A stretch of DNA of 43,112 bases. It comes from Gammaproteobacteria bacterium. Lineage in GTDB: Bacteria > Pseudomonadota > Gammaproteobacteria > Legionellales > Legionellaceae. The stretch is taken from positions 1 through 43,112 of the forward strand of contig JAUICE010000012.1 of NCBI GenBank assembly GCA_030428185.1, written 5' to 3'. Shown here piece after piece: positions 1-8,339 of the stretch; within the stretch, counting starts at the first letter, position 1; the number at the start of each line of letters is the position of its first letter. Under the pieces are notes generated by a model. It was not told where the DNA came from and ran no database searches. It saw only the letters and a program-made list of their open reading frames with translations. The position numbers and the translations under genes are program-made.

Positions 1-2
1 CT

Positions 3-56
3 CAAGAGGCGGCTGAATCTGGTGAAGACACTGAAGATAAACAAGGTGATGCTTAA
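3..56 (+). CDS. rplY: C-terminal tail of ribosomal protein L25/Ctc (partial)
   Basis: The window opens inside a reading frame that gives an acidic tail, QEAAESGEDTEDKQGDA, followed by TAA. An acidic, low-complexity tail directly before pth fits the long (Ctc-type) form of ribosomal protein L25, which binds 5S rRNA; rplY-pth-ychF is a common gammaproteobacterial order. Only 17 residues are visible, so the call rests mostly on context. The stop lies 6 bases before the pth start, suggesting one transcript. Confidence 0.5.
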   Translation, partial: QEAAESGEDTEDKQGDA

Positions 57-62
57 CCCTTT

Positions 63-620
63 ATGACTAGGATAAAGCTTATTGTGGGCCTAAGGAATCC
101 AGGAGCCCAATATCAAGACACTCGCCACAATGCTGGCGAGTGGTTCCTTGACGCCATCGCTACAAGCGATAGCGTCTCATTCAAAATCAATAAAAAATTC
201 TTTTGTGACATTGGTGAGATTAATAATACCCTAATCGCACGCCCGAACGTCTTTATGAATGAAAGTGGTCGAGTTGTCGCAAACATCGCGCGCTTTTATA
301 AAATAAACGCCAGTGAAATACTGATAGCTCATGATGAGTTAGACTTGCCTCCAGGGCAAGTCAAGTTAAAAAAAGGTGGTGGGCACGGTGGTCATAATGG
401 ATTAAGAGACATTATTCAATGTCTAGGAACCAATGACTTTTATCGTCTAAGAATTGGCATAGGCCATCCCGGACACAAAGATAAAGTAACACCTTATGTA
501 CTCGGTAAACCCATGACCGAAGAAAAAGAAAGAATTTTAGAGGCCATTACACGGGCAAATGTTGTTTTACCACAGGTTCTATCTGGAAATATGCAAAAAG
601 CCATGAACGACTTGCACTAG
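63..620 (+). CDS. pth: Peptidyl-tRNA hydrolase
   Basis: Cytosolic enzyme that cleaves the ester bond of peptidyl-tRNAs dropped by stalled ribosomes, recycling tRNA. The 185-residue protein has the usual family length. The N-terminal signature GLRNPGAQYQDTRHNAG carries the substrate-binding Asn and catalytic His, and HDELDLPPGQ plus GGGHGGHNGLRD are the conserved catalytic and tRNA-contact blocks. It starts 6 bases after the upstream stop and is followed 66 bases later by ychF, so rplY-pth-ychF is probably co-transcribed. No clear Shine-Dalgarno precedes the ATG, which fits translational coupling to rplY. Nothing in the catalytic blocks looks damaged. Confidence 0.97.
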   Translation: MTRIKLIVGLRNPGAQYQDTRHNAGEWFLDAIATSDSVSFKINKKFFCDIGEINNTLIARPNVFMNESGRVVANIARFYKINASEILIAHDELDLPPGQVKLKKGGGHGGHNGLRDIIQCLGTNDFYRLRIGIGHPGHKDKVTPYVLGKPMTEEKERILEAITRANVVLPQVLSGNMQKAMNDLH

Positions 621-686
621 AGTATATTTTTACACAGGGCATCTGATCGGTATAATGGCGCATCTTTGTTAAAATAGGTAACAATC

Positions 687-1784
687 ATGGGTTTTAAGTG
701 TGGTATCGTCGGACTGCCAAACGTTGGCAAATCAACTCTATTCAATGCGCTCACCAATGCCGAAATTGATGCGCAAAACTATCCTTTCTGTACCATTGAG
801 CCAAATGTTGGGATTGTCAATGTACCCGATGAGCGACTCAATGCTCTATCTGAAATTGTCAATCCAGAACGCATCTTACCAGCAGCTATGCAGTTTGTTG
901 ATATTGCAGGTCTAGTTAAGGGTGCCTCCAAAGGTGAAGGACTTGGCAATCAGTTCTTAGCAAATATCCGTGAGACAGATGCAATTGCTCATGTCGTGCG
1001 CTGCTTCGACAATAACGATGTTGTGCATGTAGAAGGTAAAGTAAATCCTATTGATGATATTGAAACCATCAATACAGAATTATTGCTTGCTGATTTAGAA
1101 ACGCTAGAAAAATCGATTGTACGTATCAGTAAAACCGCTAAAAGCGGCAATAAAGAGAGCATTCAACAAAAGGCACTATTAGTAGAGCTTAAAGCGTTTA
1201 TTGATAACGGACAAACGATTCGTCAATTTATTAGTACTCATCCTGAAAGTGAGTCCGCGTTAAAAGACTTACACTTTTTAACGGCCAAACCAGTACTATA
1301 CATTGCAAACGTTGATGAAGAAGGTTTAGAGCAAGATAGTAAGCATCTTAGTGCACTTAAATCTTATGCAAGTGAACAAGGTGCTGAGGTTGTTGCGATT
1401 TGTTGTAAAATAGAGGCAGAACTTTCAACCTTAGAAGATGATGAAAAGGCGCTGTTTCTTGCTGATTTGGGATTAAATGAGCCTGGGCTTAATCGAGTGA
1501 TCCGCGCGGGATTTTCACTACTTGGATTACAGACTTATTTTACTGCCGGTAAAAAAGAAGTTCGAGCGTGGACCGTTAAAGTCGGTGCAACCGCACCACA
1601 AGCCGCTGGTGTGATTCATACTGACTTTGAACGCGGTTTTATCCGTGCGGAAGTCACCGCCTATGACGACTACATTACCTGCCGAGGTGAAGCAGGTGCT
1701 AAAGAGGCTGGCAAGTTACGTTTAGAGGGCAAAGACTATATCGTCAAAGATGGCGATGTGATGCATTTTCGATTTAATGTATAA
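687..1784 (+). CDS. ychF: Redox-regulated ATPase YchF (OLA1 family)
   Basis: Obg-related P-loop ATPase that binds ribosomes and modulates stress responses. The 365 residues match the usual length of about 363. GLPNVGKST near residues 9-17 is the Walker A/G1 loop, DIAG near 72-75 is G3, and the N-V-D-E segment near residue 209 is the altered G4 that gives YchF its ATP preference. The C-terminal third is the conserved TGS-like domain ([25 protein letters not shown]). AGGTAA lies 6-8 bases before the ATG. It is the last gene of the rplY-pth-ychF group; no hairpin terminator is visible in the following 240 bases. Confidence 0.97.
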   Translation: MGFKCGIVGLPNVGKSTLFNALTNAEIDAQNYPFCTIEPNVGIVNVPDERLNALSEIVNPERILPAAMQFVDIAGLVKGASKGEGLGNQFLANIRETDAIAHVVRCFDNNDVVHVEGKVNPIDDIETINTELLLADLETLEKSIVRISKTAKSGNKESIQQKALLVELKAFIDNGQTIRQFISTHPESESALKDLHFLTAKPVLYIANVDEEGLEQDSKHLSALKSYASEQGAEVVAICCKIEAELSTLEDDEKALFLADLGLNEPGLNRVIRAGFSLLGLQTYFTAGKKEVRAWTVKVGATAPQAAGVIHTDFERGFIRAEVTAYDDYITCRGEAGAKEAGKLRLEGKDYIVKDGDVMHFRFNV

Positions 1785-1793
1785 CTCCTTTAT

Positions 1794-1822
1794 TTGACAT
1801 AAAGTTAATTATATTGTAAATT
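1794..1822 (+). promoter_or_regulatory. Candidate sigma-70 promoter upstream of the PPxY gene
   Basis: TTGACA at 1794-1799 is followed after 17 bases by TAAATT at 1817-1822, a perfect -35 and a 4-of-6 -10. It lies in the 244-base gap after ychF, about 205 bases before the start of the next gene, so a long leader would be implied. Nothing else recognisable was seen in the gap. Position-based inference only. Confidence 0.3.
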
Positions 1823-2028
1823 TCACCTCGTTGTTAACCAATGGTAGTGGCGGGGCTTTATATGTGGGCTCGACGTCGCGATGATAAAGTTTACGATTGA
1901 ACGAGTGGAGCAAATATTTCATAAAAAATGCTGCAACCATGGATGGTGAGTAGTGCTAAAGATAGGACATCTTGCTTTTTAAGATACGTGAATGTCGCCA
2001 TCTCTCTCAAATGAACTAAGGATTTTTC

Positions 2029-3360
2029 ATGAAAACCAATCTAACTCAAGGCAAGCATTTAAATAACGAACAGCTGACTCCCCTACTTGCACAAATCACC
2101 CAAAAAATTATCCAGCTACTACAAGCGGAACTGAAGACTCTTAAACTCTCACATCAAGAGAGTACCTTTAATGCAGCCAATATGATTAACTATCTCTTGC
2201 ATAAAGAAGGGCGGCCAATCGCAACTCTTAGTGAACTCAATGAGCGCTATCAGCACATTAGCTTTAATCAACAACATTCTCCTCTTATTATCCAACCAGA
2301 GCAATATTCACCACAAGCACAAAAAAAACTATTGGATGCTCTGACTATTCATTTATCAGCGATTGCTGCTGGATTTCAAGCAGGAAGTTACGACTACTCT
2401 CAGCAAAATCACGAGGAACAAACCCCTATTATTCAGCGAGTTTATTATGTCGGAGGATATCGACACTATGACTACTATCATGATGACTTTTGGCGTGATA
2501 TGTTTTTTATTCATATGCTAAGCGACTGGAACTGGCACTCACATTATCATCACGGCCCTAGCGAACCTTACACGCGCCGAACATCTGGTGAGTCTTGTGA
2601 CGAAGATACAATGAAAGCGGTAGTCATTTGTGTCATTGTTGGTTGCTTACTCATTGCCGCAGCTGCAGTTTCAGCTTATTTATTTTTTGAGCTTGGTAAA
2701 ACACTCGAACAGCTATTTCACTTTGAAAATATCATCAGTAATAGTTCTAAGCTGTTGGCTCTAGGTGGTGGTGGCTTCGGTGGATTTCTTTTAGGCGTTA
2801 TGCTCGCCGGCGCTTTAAGTGTCAGTAGCCCAGCACTACCTATTGTTATTGGTATTTGCCTGGCACTTATTATTGGAGCAGTATCATTAGGTTTAACTGG
2901 TAAAACTTTTGATTTAATTAAGAGTCATACAAGCACCAACAGCGCTATCAGTCAGGACACTCGTTTTCAACTCAGCATCTTTGAAAAGGCGCGTTTAAAA
3001 CGGCGAGGATTTGATGTTAATGAAATTAATGAAGCAATCAGAGAGCTTGCCAGCTGCTATACTAAAACTCAAAGTAAGACTTTTAGTTTTAATAGAGATA
3101 AGACTAAGCTCATTAAGCAATTACGCTTGCTAAAACAGGGTAAAATTCAAAGTGATTATTTTTATTTTAATCATAAGGCCTTTCATATTAAAAAAACGCC
3201 AAATATTGAGCCTACTCCAAGTGAAATGAACGAAAGACCTCCTGCTTATAATCCAGAATGGAGCCTGTTTTCGCCACAACCACCCAGCTATCAAGAGGCT
3301 TGTCAAAACTATACTAGCCCTATAGCGTCAGCACCCCCGATGGAAATGATTAAAAACTAA
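2029..3360 (+). CDS. Unknown three-helix membrane protein with two C-terminal PPxY motifs, possible secreted effector
   Basis: No family was recognised for this 443-residue protein. Residues 1-135 are soluble and helical, 136-185 are rich in Tyr/His/Trp, and three hydrophobic helices follow at about 196-219, 242-263 (Gly-rich) and 270-290. A basic region spans about 318-372. The tail contains two motifs, PPAY (404-407) and PPSY (418-421), plus a further APP. PPxY is the ligand for eukaryotic WW domains such as those of NEDD4-type ubiquitin ligases, and paired copies are unusual in a bacterial protein. It is a single-gene unit between ychF and the convergent oxyR, with AAGGA about 8 bases before its ATG. 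A Dot/Icm effector that inserts in a host membrane is one reading; an ordinary inner-membrane protein with a proline-rich tail is the alternative. Confidence 0.75.
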   Translation: MKTNLTQGKHLNNEQLTPLLAQITQKIIQLLQAELKTLKLSHQESTFNAANMINYLLHKEGRPIATLSELNERYQHISFNQQHSPLIIQPEQYSPQAQKKLLDALTIHLSAIAAGFQAGSYDYSQQNHEEQTPIIQRVYYVGGYRHYDYYHDDFWRDMFFIHMLSDWNWHSHYHHGPSEPYTRRTSGESCDEDTMKAVVICVIVGCLLIAAAAVSAYLFFELGKTLEQLFHFENIISNSSKLLALGGGGFGGFLLGVMLAGALSVSSPALPIVIGICLALIIGAVSLGLTGKTFDLIKSHTSTNSAISQDTRFQLSIFEKARLKRRGFDVNEINEAIRELASCYTKTQSKTFSFNRDKTKLIKQLRLLKQGKIQSDYFYFNHKAFHIKKTPNIEPTPSEMNERPPAYNPEWSLFSPQPPSYQEACQNYTSPIASAPPMEMIKN

Positions 3361-3496
3361 CACATACTGCTTAACACACATTCATCATAGCAATCATATA
3401 AAAGTTGCCGCTATTTGATTAAAAACTTTTAATGGCTACTTAGGTTAATTATGCTAAGGTGAGATATCAGGTTTACCATCTAGCGTTACCTCTAGC

Positions 3497-3626
3497 TGTG
3501 GATAACTTTGTTAAAAACCTTTGGGCTATTTTTCAAAATGATTGACCAGCAGTAAAATACCCCTTATTTAGTAAGGTTTTTCTGCTTGATATGATTGATT
3601 TTTGCATATCTCATATATGTGGATAA
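3497..3626. other. Two perfect DnaA boxes in the intergenic region
   Basis: TGTGGATAA, the complement of the consensus DnaA 9-mer TTATCCACA, occurs at 3497-3505 and again in the same orientation at 3618-3626. Both lie in the 278-base gap between the 3' ends of the PPxY gene and oxyR, which is AT-rich. No further exact box and no GATC sites were seen. It could be a DnaA titration or regulatory site or part of an origin; no neighbouring dnaA, dnaN, gidA or rpmH supports oriC here. Confidence 0.5.
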
Positions 3627-3638
3627 CTGTGTTTAAAG

Positions 3639-4556
3639 TTATTTAAAATCGTCAAAAGATGCGCCATCAATCTTAGCTGTTTTTAAAGCATCAATCAGCA
3701 CATCAATAACCTTAGGTCTTGGGAAACTCACACGCCAAGCCAGTGCAATTTCACGGCAAGGACTCATGCCTTTAAAAGGTCTTACCGCCAACAAGCTCTC
3801 TAAGCCTGATACATATGCAGCTGACATTGGCAGTATGGTAACGCCCAAGCCACTAGCAACCATATTTTTGAGTGTCTCAATCGAGGTGCCTTCAGCACGA
3901 TGAGTAAGTTTTGACTCATTTTTGCAGCTTGGACATCCTTTAAGCACCTGTTCACGAAAACAATGTCCTTCACCCAGTAATAAAACATCTTCATTTTTAA
4001 GCATACGCTCATCAATTGATTCTTCTTGAGCCAGTGGATGTGAGGCAGGCAGTAGACAGACAAATTTTTCTGTATAAATGGTTCTTGTCACAATACCGTT
4101 TTCTTTAAATGGCATTGCCAAAATAGCAACATCAATATCTCCTTCAACCATTTTTTTACGAATATTTTCTGTGTAAGCATCTCCAAGAATAAGCGGCATT
4201 TCAGGCGCTTTTTCTTTTAAAATTGGAACTAAACGTGGAAATAAGTAAGGAGCCACTGTGTAAATTGCCCAAAGAGACAGCGGGCTCTTTAACTGCGATA
4301 CATTTGAATTGGCAATCGCTGATATTTTATCTGCCTCTTCTAACACACGTACAGCTTGCGCAACGACCTGCATACCTGTATCGGTAATTCTAACCTCATG
4401 ATGAAAACGCTCAAACAAATTTACGCCTAACTTTGCTTCTAATTTATTAATTGCAACACTTAGAGTCGGCTGACTCACATGACATAGTGCAGCTGCTTGA
4501 CCAAAATGTTTAGTTTTAGACAAAGCAACAAGATACTTTAGCTCAGTTAATTTCAT
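3639..4556 (-). CDS. oxyR: Hydrogen-peroxide sensor, LysR-family regulator OxyR
   Basis: Transcription factor that senses peroxide through a reversible disulfide and activates antioxidant genes. The N-terminal LysR helix-turn-helix (MKLTELKYLVALSKTKHFGQ onward, residues 1-60) is followed by the co-inducer domain. The GHCFREQVLKGC segment carries two cysteines nine positions apart, as in E. coli OxyR. With the start placed at 4556 these are Cys199 and Cys208, the protein is 305 residues, and all three numbers equal those of E. coli. AAGGGG lies 5-6 bases upstream of this ATG; an upstream in-frame start at 4625 would run into the divergent ispB promoter. Two extra cysteines (CPSC, 208-211) follow the resolving cysteine. 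Divergent from ispB. Confidence 0.93.
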   Translation of the reverse strand: MKLTELKYLVALSKTKHFGQAAALCHVSQPTLSVAINKLEAKLGVNLFERFHHEVRITDTGMQVVAQAVRVLEEADKISAIANSNVSQLKSPLSLWAIYTVAPYLFPRLVPILKEKAPEMPLILGDAYTENIRKKMVEGDIDVAILAMPFKENGIVTRTIYTEKFVCLLPASHPLAQEESIDERMLKNEDVLLLGEGHCFREQVLKGCPSCKNESKLTHRAEGTSIETLKNMVASGLGVTILPMSAAYVSGLESLLAVRPFKGMSPCREIALAWRVSFPRPKVIDVLIDALKTAKIDGASFDDFK

Positions 4557-4615
4557 ATATACCCCTTGACTATCATACATGGTTTTCAAAGCCACGGCCT
4601 TCCTTTCTAAGTAGC

Positions 4616-4644
4616 TTGACAGCATTGACTCTAAACCATAGCAT
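4616..4644 (+). promoter_or_regulatory. Promoter for ispB
   Basis: TTGACA at 4616-4621, a 17-base spacer, then TAGCAT at 4639-4644 gives a perfect -35 and a 4-of-6 -10. Transcription would begin near 4651, which places the first usable ATG of ispB at 4682. The TTG of this -35 also opens the reading frame and could be mistaken for a start codon. OxyR starts 60 bases away on the other strand, so the gap could also hold OxyR contacts. Confidence 0.55.
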
Positions 4645-4681
4645 TCAGATACACGAATTATCTAAAACATATCACTCAACC

Positions 4682-5659
4682 ATGCTAAAAACCATGCGTG
4701 CAATTGCACAAAGCGATGTTCATGCTGTTAGTCAGTTAATGAGCGAAGTGATTAACGAACGTCTCAATAACACGAACCCCCTCTCTAGAAAGCTTTACGC
4801 GCATTTTTTATCGACTCGCGGTAAACAGCTACGGTCTCTATTGTTGCTACTTATCGCAAATGCATGCGGCTACCAAAAGAAACATCATATTTCTTTAGGT
4901 GCTGCAATTGAATTTTTTCATACTGCAACCCTCCTACACGATGATGTTATTGATGACTCTTTACTACGCCGCGGTATTGAAACGGCGAATAAAAAACTAG
5001 GCTCAAAAATATCCATCTTAGGTGGTGATTTCCTTTATACAAAGTCACTGCAGTTTATCCTAAAGACACAAAATCAACACATACTGAATCTCTTTATTCA
5101 TTGCGCGCAAGATATTATCGATGGTGAAATTGAACAGCTATCAAACAAAAATATTTTCCATATTGATGAAAATCGCTATTTTCAAGTGATTAAAGCAAAA
5201 ACAGCTCTATTATTTAAAATTAGTGCTGAAATGGGCGCCATGGTGTCTCATGCTTCAGAAGGCTGTGTTGAGGCAATGAGTTTTTTTGGCCTTCATATTG
5301 GGAATGCTTTTCAAATCATTGATGATACTATTGATTACTCAAGCGATAGTGATGTGTCTGGAAAAAATCCTGGAGACGACTTAAAAGACGGTAAAATGAC
5401 CTTACCACTTATTTATGCAGCCAAACATGCTGATAAATCTTCAGTTAAAATAATAGAGCGTAGTATTACTCAAGGCTCATTAGATCACTTTAAGGATATT
5501 CGCTCAATTTTAGATAAGACCAATGCGCTTAACCTCTGTATACAAAGGGCACAAGAGGAAGTCGACAGTGCCTTATCTGCACTTTCTGTGCTGCCTAACA
5601 GTCAATATAAAGAGGGCTTAGAGATGTATGCAAACTTTGCGCTCAAAAGAGCTTTTTAG
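4682..5659 (+). CDS. ispB: Polyprenyl diphosphate synthase (octaprenyl type)
   Basis: Condenses isopentenyl diphosphate units onto farnesyl diphosphate to make the side chain of ubiquinone. Both aspartate-rich motifs are intact: LLHDDVIDDSLLRRG (first, DDxxD) and FQIIDDTIDY (second). GDFLYTKSLQ and KGKMTL-type blocks (here KDGKMTLPLIYA) are also typical. From the ATG at 4682 the protein is 325 residues, close to the 323 of E. coli IspB; an extended TTG start at 4616 is rejected because it coincides with a -35 box. No strong Shine-Dalgarno is seen. Chain length cannot be read from the sequence. The stop is 8 bases before the GNAT gene, which is probably co-transcribed. Confidence 0.9.
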   Translation: MLKTMRAIAQSDVHAVSQLMSEVINERLNNTNPLSRKLYAHFLSTRGKQLRSLLLLLIANACGYQKKHHISLGAAIEFFHTATLLHDDVIDDSLLRRGIETANKKLGSKISILGGDFLYTKSLQFILKTQNQHILNLFIHCAQDIIDGEIEQLSNKNIFHIDENRYFQVIKAKTALLFKISAEMGAMVSHASEGCVEAMSFFGLHIGNAFQIIDDTIDYSSDSDVSGKNPGDDLKDGKMTLPLIYAAKHADKSSVKIIERSITQGSLDHFKDIRSILDKTNALNLCIQRAQEEVDSALSALSVLPNSQYKEGLEMYANFALKRAF

Positions 5660-5667
5660 GAATATCT

Positions 5668-6276
5668 ATGCATCAAGTGATTTCAATTGATAATCAACTG
5701 ATTGATAAATGTGCGAAAACAATTTCACAAGCCTTTTTTGACGATCCTTTAATGTCTTGGCTATTACCGAATACAATTAGTGAGCATAGCCGTTTGGCAC
5801 TCATCACCTCTTGGATTCGATATGCAAAAATTTATGGATTAGCTATCACCACACCTGAATGTGAAGCAGTGGGACTTCGAAAGCTACCTGGAGACTTAAG
5901 TTACTCTTACTGGAGACTTTTTCGCTCTGGAATGATAAAAACACCACAACTTGTAAACAAAGAGCTTTTTCAACGATTTTCTGACGTAGAAGACTACCTT
6001 GTGAAGCAAAAAAATAAATTAATGGGAAATACCCCATTTTTGTACTGCTGGATATTAGGCACCCATCCTAATCATCGACAACAAGGTTACGGTTCGGCTA
6101 TTTGTAATTACACATTCAAAAAAGCGAGTGCACTAAAAGTACCTTGTTATTTAGAGACCGTTTCAGATAGTGCACAAAAATATCATAGACGCAATGGATT
6201 TAAACTGCTTGAATCCTGCCAACTTCCTGGCGCCAACTTCACAATCCATCACATGATGAGAGAGTCTTCTATCTAA
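5668..6276 (+). CDS. GNAT-family N-acetyltransferase
   Basis: Predicted to transfer an acetyl group from acetyl-CoA to an unknown substrate. The 202-residue protein carries the GNAT motif A: WILGTHPNHRQQGYGSAIC, where QQGYGSA fits the (Q/R)xxGxG/A pyrophosphate-binding loop, followed by a helix and a YLETVSDSAQKYHRRNGF segment typical of motif B. N-terminal residues 1-110 are divergent. The start has AGGA 6 bases upstream, overlapping the ispB stop, so the two genes are likely one operon, though no functional link to isoprenoid synthesis is evident. The substrate cannot be inferred. Confidence 0.82.
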   Translation: MHQVISIDNQLIDKCAKTISQAFFDDPLMSWLLPNTISEHSRLALITSWIRYAKIYGLAITTPECEAVGLRKLPGDLSYSYWRLFRSGMIKTPQLVNKELFQRFSDVEDYLVKQKNKLMGNTPFLYCWILGTHPNHRQQGYGSAICNYTFKKASALKVPCYLETVSDSAQKYHRRNGFKLLESCQLPGANFTIHHMMRESSI

Positions 6277-6400
6277 AAAATCATACAGTACATTTCATAG
6301 ATGCGAGCTTACTATGATTTACAGATAGATTGGGTATACATAGCCTATCCTTTTCAGGTAAGCTTACGGTTTAAGATGATGGGTATTTTGCGAATTAAAC

Positions 6401-6637
6401 ATGAATATTGAACAGGTCATTAACCGTATTGCGCCATTTTTTGTGATTGGTATCGGCGTTGCTTTTATCGTATTTATGATTTTTGTCCTCTCCTATGTGG
6501 TTTTTTGGGGTGCCATTATTGGTGCATTGTTATATATTGGCTTTTATATCAAAGAAACGTTTTTCGCAAGCAAGTCTATTTTCCCACAAAAAAAAACTAA
6601 ACATCGCCCTCGTATTTATGAGCATGATGACTATTAA
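6401..6637 (+). CDS. Small membrane protein of unknown function
   Basis: A 78-residue protein with a nearly continuous hydrophobic stretch at about 12-50, long enough for two closely spaced transmembrane helices, and a basic, polar tail (KKTKHRPR) that would lie in the cytoplasm. No family recognised. The stop lies 11 bases before mutM, which suggests co-transcription with it. A clear ribosome-binding site is lacking, so translation is less certain than for its neighbours. The 124-base gap upstream shows nothing distinctive. Confidence 0.6.
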   Translation: MNIEQVINRIAPFFVIGIGVAFIVFMIFVLSYVVFWGAIIGALLYIGFYIKETFFASKSIFPQKKTKHRPRIYEHDDY

Positions 6638-6648
6638 TTCTTAGAATT

Positions 6649-7464
6649 ATGCCTGAGTTACCCGAAATTGAAACCATCAAGCGTGGACTTTCTCCTCTAC
6701 TTGTCCATAAAACCATCTCTAGCGTCACTATTCGCTGTAATAAACTACGCTATCCTCTAGATAATTTTTCCCTCAAAGAGATTGAAGGAAAGACTATTAC
6801 ACACTTAGATAGGCGAGCAAAATACCTAATTATACACTTAAATCAAGGCACATTGCTGGTTCATTTAGGCATGTCGGGGCAGCTTTTATATTATCCTGAA
6901 ATTAAAACCTGGAACAAACATGATCACATCGATATCTTCTTCACAGACGACTCGATGCTTCGATACCACGATCCTCGTCGATTTGGTACATTCGAAAGAT
7001 ATCCTGTAATTACTGCTAGCAATCCTCGTCTAGCACATTTAGGACCAGAGCCTTTATCTCTAGAATTTAATGCTCAATATCTATATAAAAAAGCTGCCAA
7101 TAAAAAGCTGGCTATCAAGCAATTTTTAATGAACCAAGAGGTTGTCGTTGGTGTGGGGAATATCTATGCTCAAGAGGCATTATTTAAAGCGCGCATTCAT
7201 CCACAACGTCCAAGCAATCAAGTAAGCGTTCATGAATTTGAAGAAATTATTCATGCTATTAAATCCGTTTTGAATGAAGCCATAAAACAAGGTGGGACAA
7301 CACTTAAAGATTTTAGAAACAGCGATGGTAAGCCAGGTTACTTTGCACAGTCTCTCGCCATTTATGGTAGAGAAGCTACCCCCTGTATTACCTGTAACAC
7401 TCTGATTAAACGGATTATTCAAGCCGGTCGAAGTACAGCTTATTGTTCAACTTGCCAAATTTGA
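6649..7464 (+). CDS. mutM: Formamidopyrimidine-DNA glycosylase
   Basis: Base-excision repair enzyme removing 8-oxoguanine and ring-opened purines, with AP-lyase activity. All key features are present: Pro2 (Schiff-base nucleophile after Met removal) and Glu3 in MPELPEIETIKRG, the catalytic Lys in DRRAKYLI near residue 60, GVGNIYAQEALF near 170, and the C-terminal zinc finger with four cysteines in CITC and CSTC flanking QAGRSTAY. The length of 271 equals the family norm (269 in E. coli). It follows the small membrane gene by 11 bases and precedes plsC by 41. Its presence with ung and oxyR indicates standard oxidative-damage repair. Confidence 0.97.
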   Translation: MPELPEIETIKRGLSPLLVHKTISSVTIRCNKLRYPLDNFSLKEIEGKTITHLDRRAKYLIIHLNQGTLLVHLGMSGQLLYYPEIKTWNKHDHIDIFFTDDSMLRYHDPRRFGTFERYPVITASNPRLAHLGPEPLSLEFNAQYLYKKAANKKLAIKQFLMNQEVVVGVGNIYAQEALFKARIHPQRPSNQVSVHEFEEIIHAIKSVLNEAIKQGGTTLKDFRNSDGKPGYFAQSLAIYGREATPCITCNTLIKRIIQAGRSTAYCSTCQI

Positions 7465-7505
7465 TATAATTTGACGATATTTATATCAATTTCAGCTTAT
7501 ACTTC

Positions 7506-8264
7506 ATGATGAAAATATTCCATATGATCTCATCTTCATGGACAATTTTAAGATGTGTTGTCGCAACGGCCATTCCTTGTTTTAAAACACTCTTTACCTT
7601 TCAAAAAAGGTTGCCGAGAGAGCAAACGGATAAAATCATTCGTGACTGGGCACAAAGCATACTATCTATTATTAAAGTAAACTTAGTTATAAAAAATCCA
7701 TATAACACCACGTTTGAACCACACAAGCGATATATCTTGATGTGCAATCATACTTCTGTCTTTGATATTCCACTCACCTATGCTGCCCTACAAGATATCA
7801 GTATACGCATGCTTGCAAAAAAAGAGCTCACAAACATTCCAGTATTTAGAACGGCTATTTTTAAAACTCATACACCTACTATTGATAGGCACAATAGACA
7901 GCAAGCTATTAAAGATTTAGAGAGCGCAAGAAGATTAATGGATGAAGGATACGTATTATGGATTGCTCCTGAAGGCACAAGGTCTCTATCCGGCAAACTC
8001 AAACCTTTTAAAAAGGGTGGCTTTATTACCGCTATTGAAGCACAAGCTGAAATTATACCCATTGCTATTAATGATGCGCATACACTGTGCGACTATAAAC
8101 ATTTTATTATCAATAAAAATCAAACAGTAGACGTTGTTATTGGCAAACCTATCGACAGCACTCAATATAGCAGCCAAAACAAGAATGAATTATTACAACA
8201 TACCTTTCATGAAATGAATGAGCTACTTTGCAAAGAGCAAAAGTACCACCAAAAAACGACTTAA
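7506..8264 (+). CDS. plsC: 1-acyl-sn-glycerol-3-phosphate acyltransferase family protein
   Basis: Inner-membrane acyltransferase that makes phosphatidic acid from lysophosphatidic acid. NHTSVFD near residues 80-86 is the HX4D catalytic motif, and APEGTRS near residue 158 is the glycerol-phosphate binding EGTR motif. A hydrophobic N-terminal segment of about residues 1-27 may anchor it. Length 252 fits the family (245 in E. coli PlsC). Two ATG codons open the frame (7506 and 7509). A TATAAT at 7465-7470 lies 35 bases upstream and could give an own promoter. Other acyltransferases of this family, including some acting on ornithine lipids, cannot be excluded. Confidence 0.87.
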   Translation: MMKIFHMISSSWTILRCVVATAIPCFKTLFTFQKRLPREQTDKIIRDWAQSILSIIKVNLVIKNPYNTTFEPHKRYILMCNHTSVFDIPLTYAALQDISIRMLAKKELTNIPVFRTAIFKTHTPTIDRHNRQQAIKDLESARRLMDEGYVLWIAPEGTRSLSGKLKPFKKGGFITAIEAQAEIIPIAINDAHTLCDYKHFIINKNQTVDVVIGKPIDSTQYSSQNKNELLQHTFHEMNELLCKEQKYHQKTT

Positions 8265-8339
8265 AAATTTTTATAGCAATTTGGAGAAAATACCAAAGCC
8301 TAAAACGCGCAGTTCGGTTTCCATTGGGTATATCATTAG

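Noticed and set aside
1804-1821. GTTAAT/GTAAAT with 11-base period near the PPxY gene as a second PmrA site
   Set aside because: Several consensus positions mismatch and it lies over 200 bases from the gene; it overlaps a simple sigma-70 promoter candidate.
7461-7490. TTGAT and ATCAA flanking the mutM-plsC junction looked like an FNR box
   Set aside because: The half-sites are 19 bases apart rather than 4; the region more simply contains a TATAAT -10.
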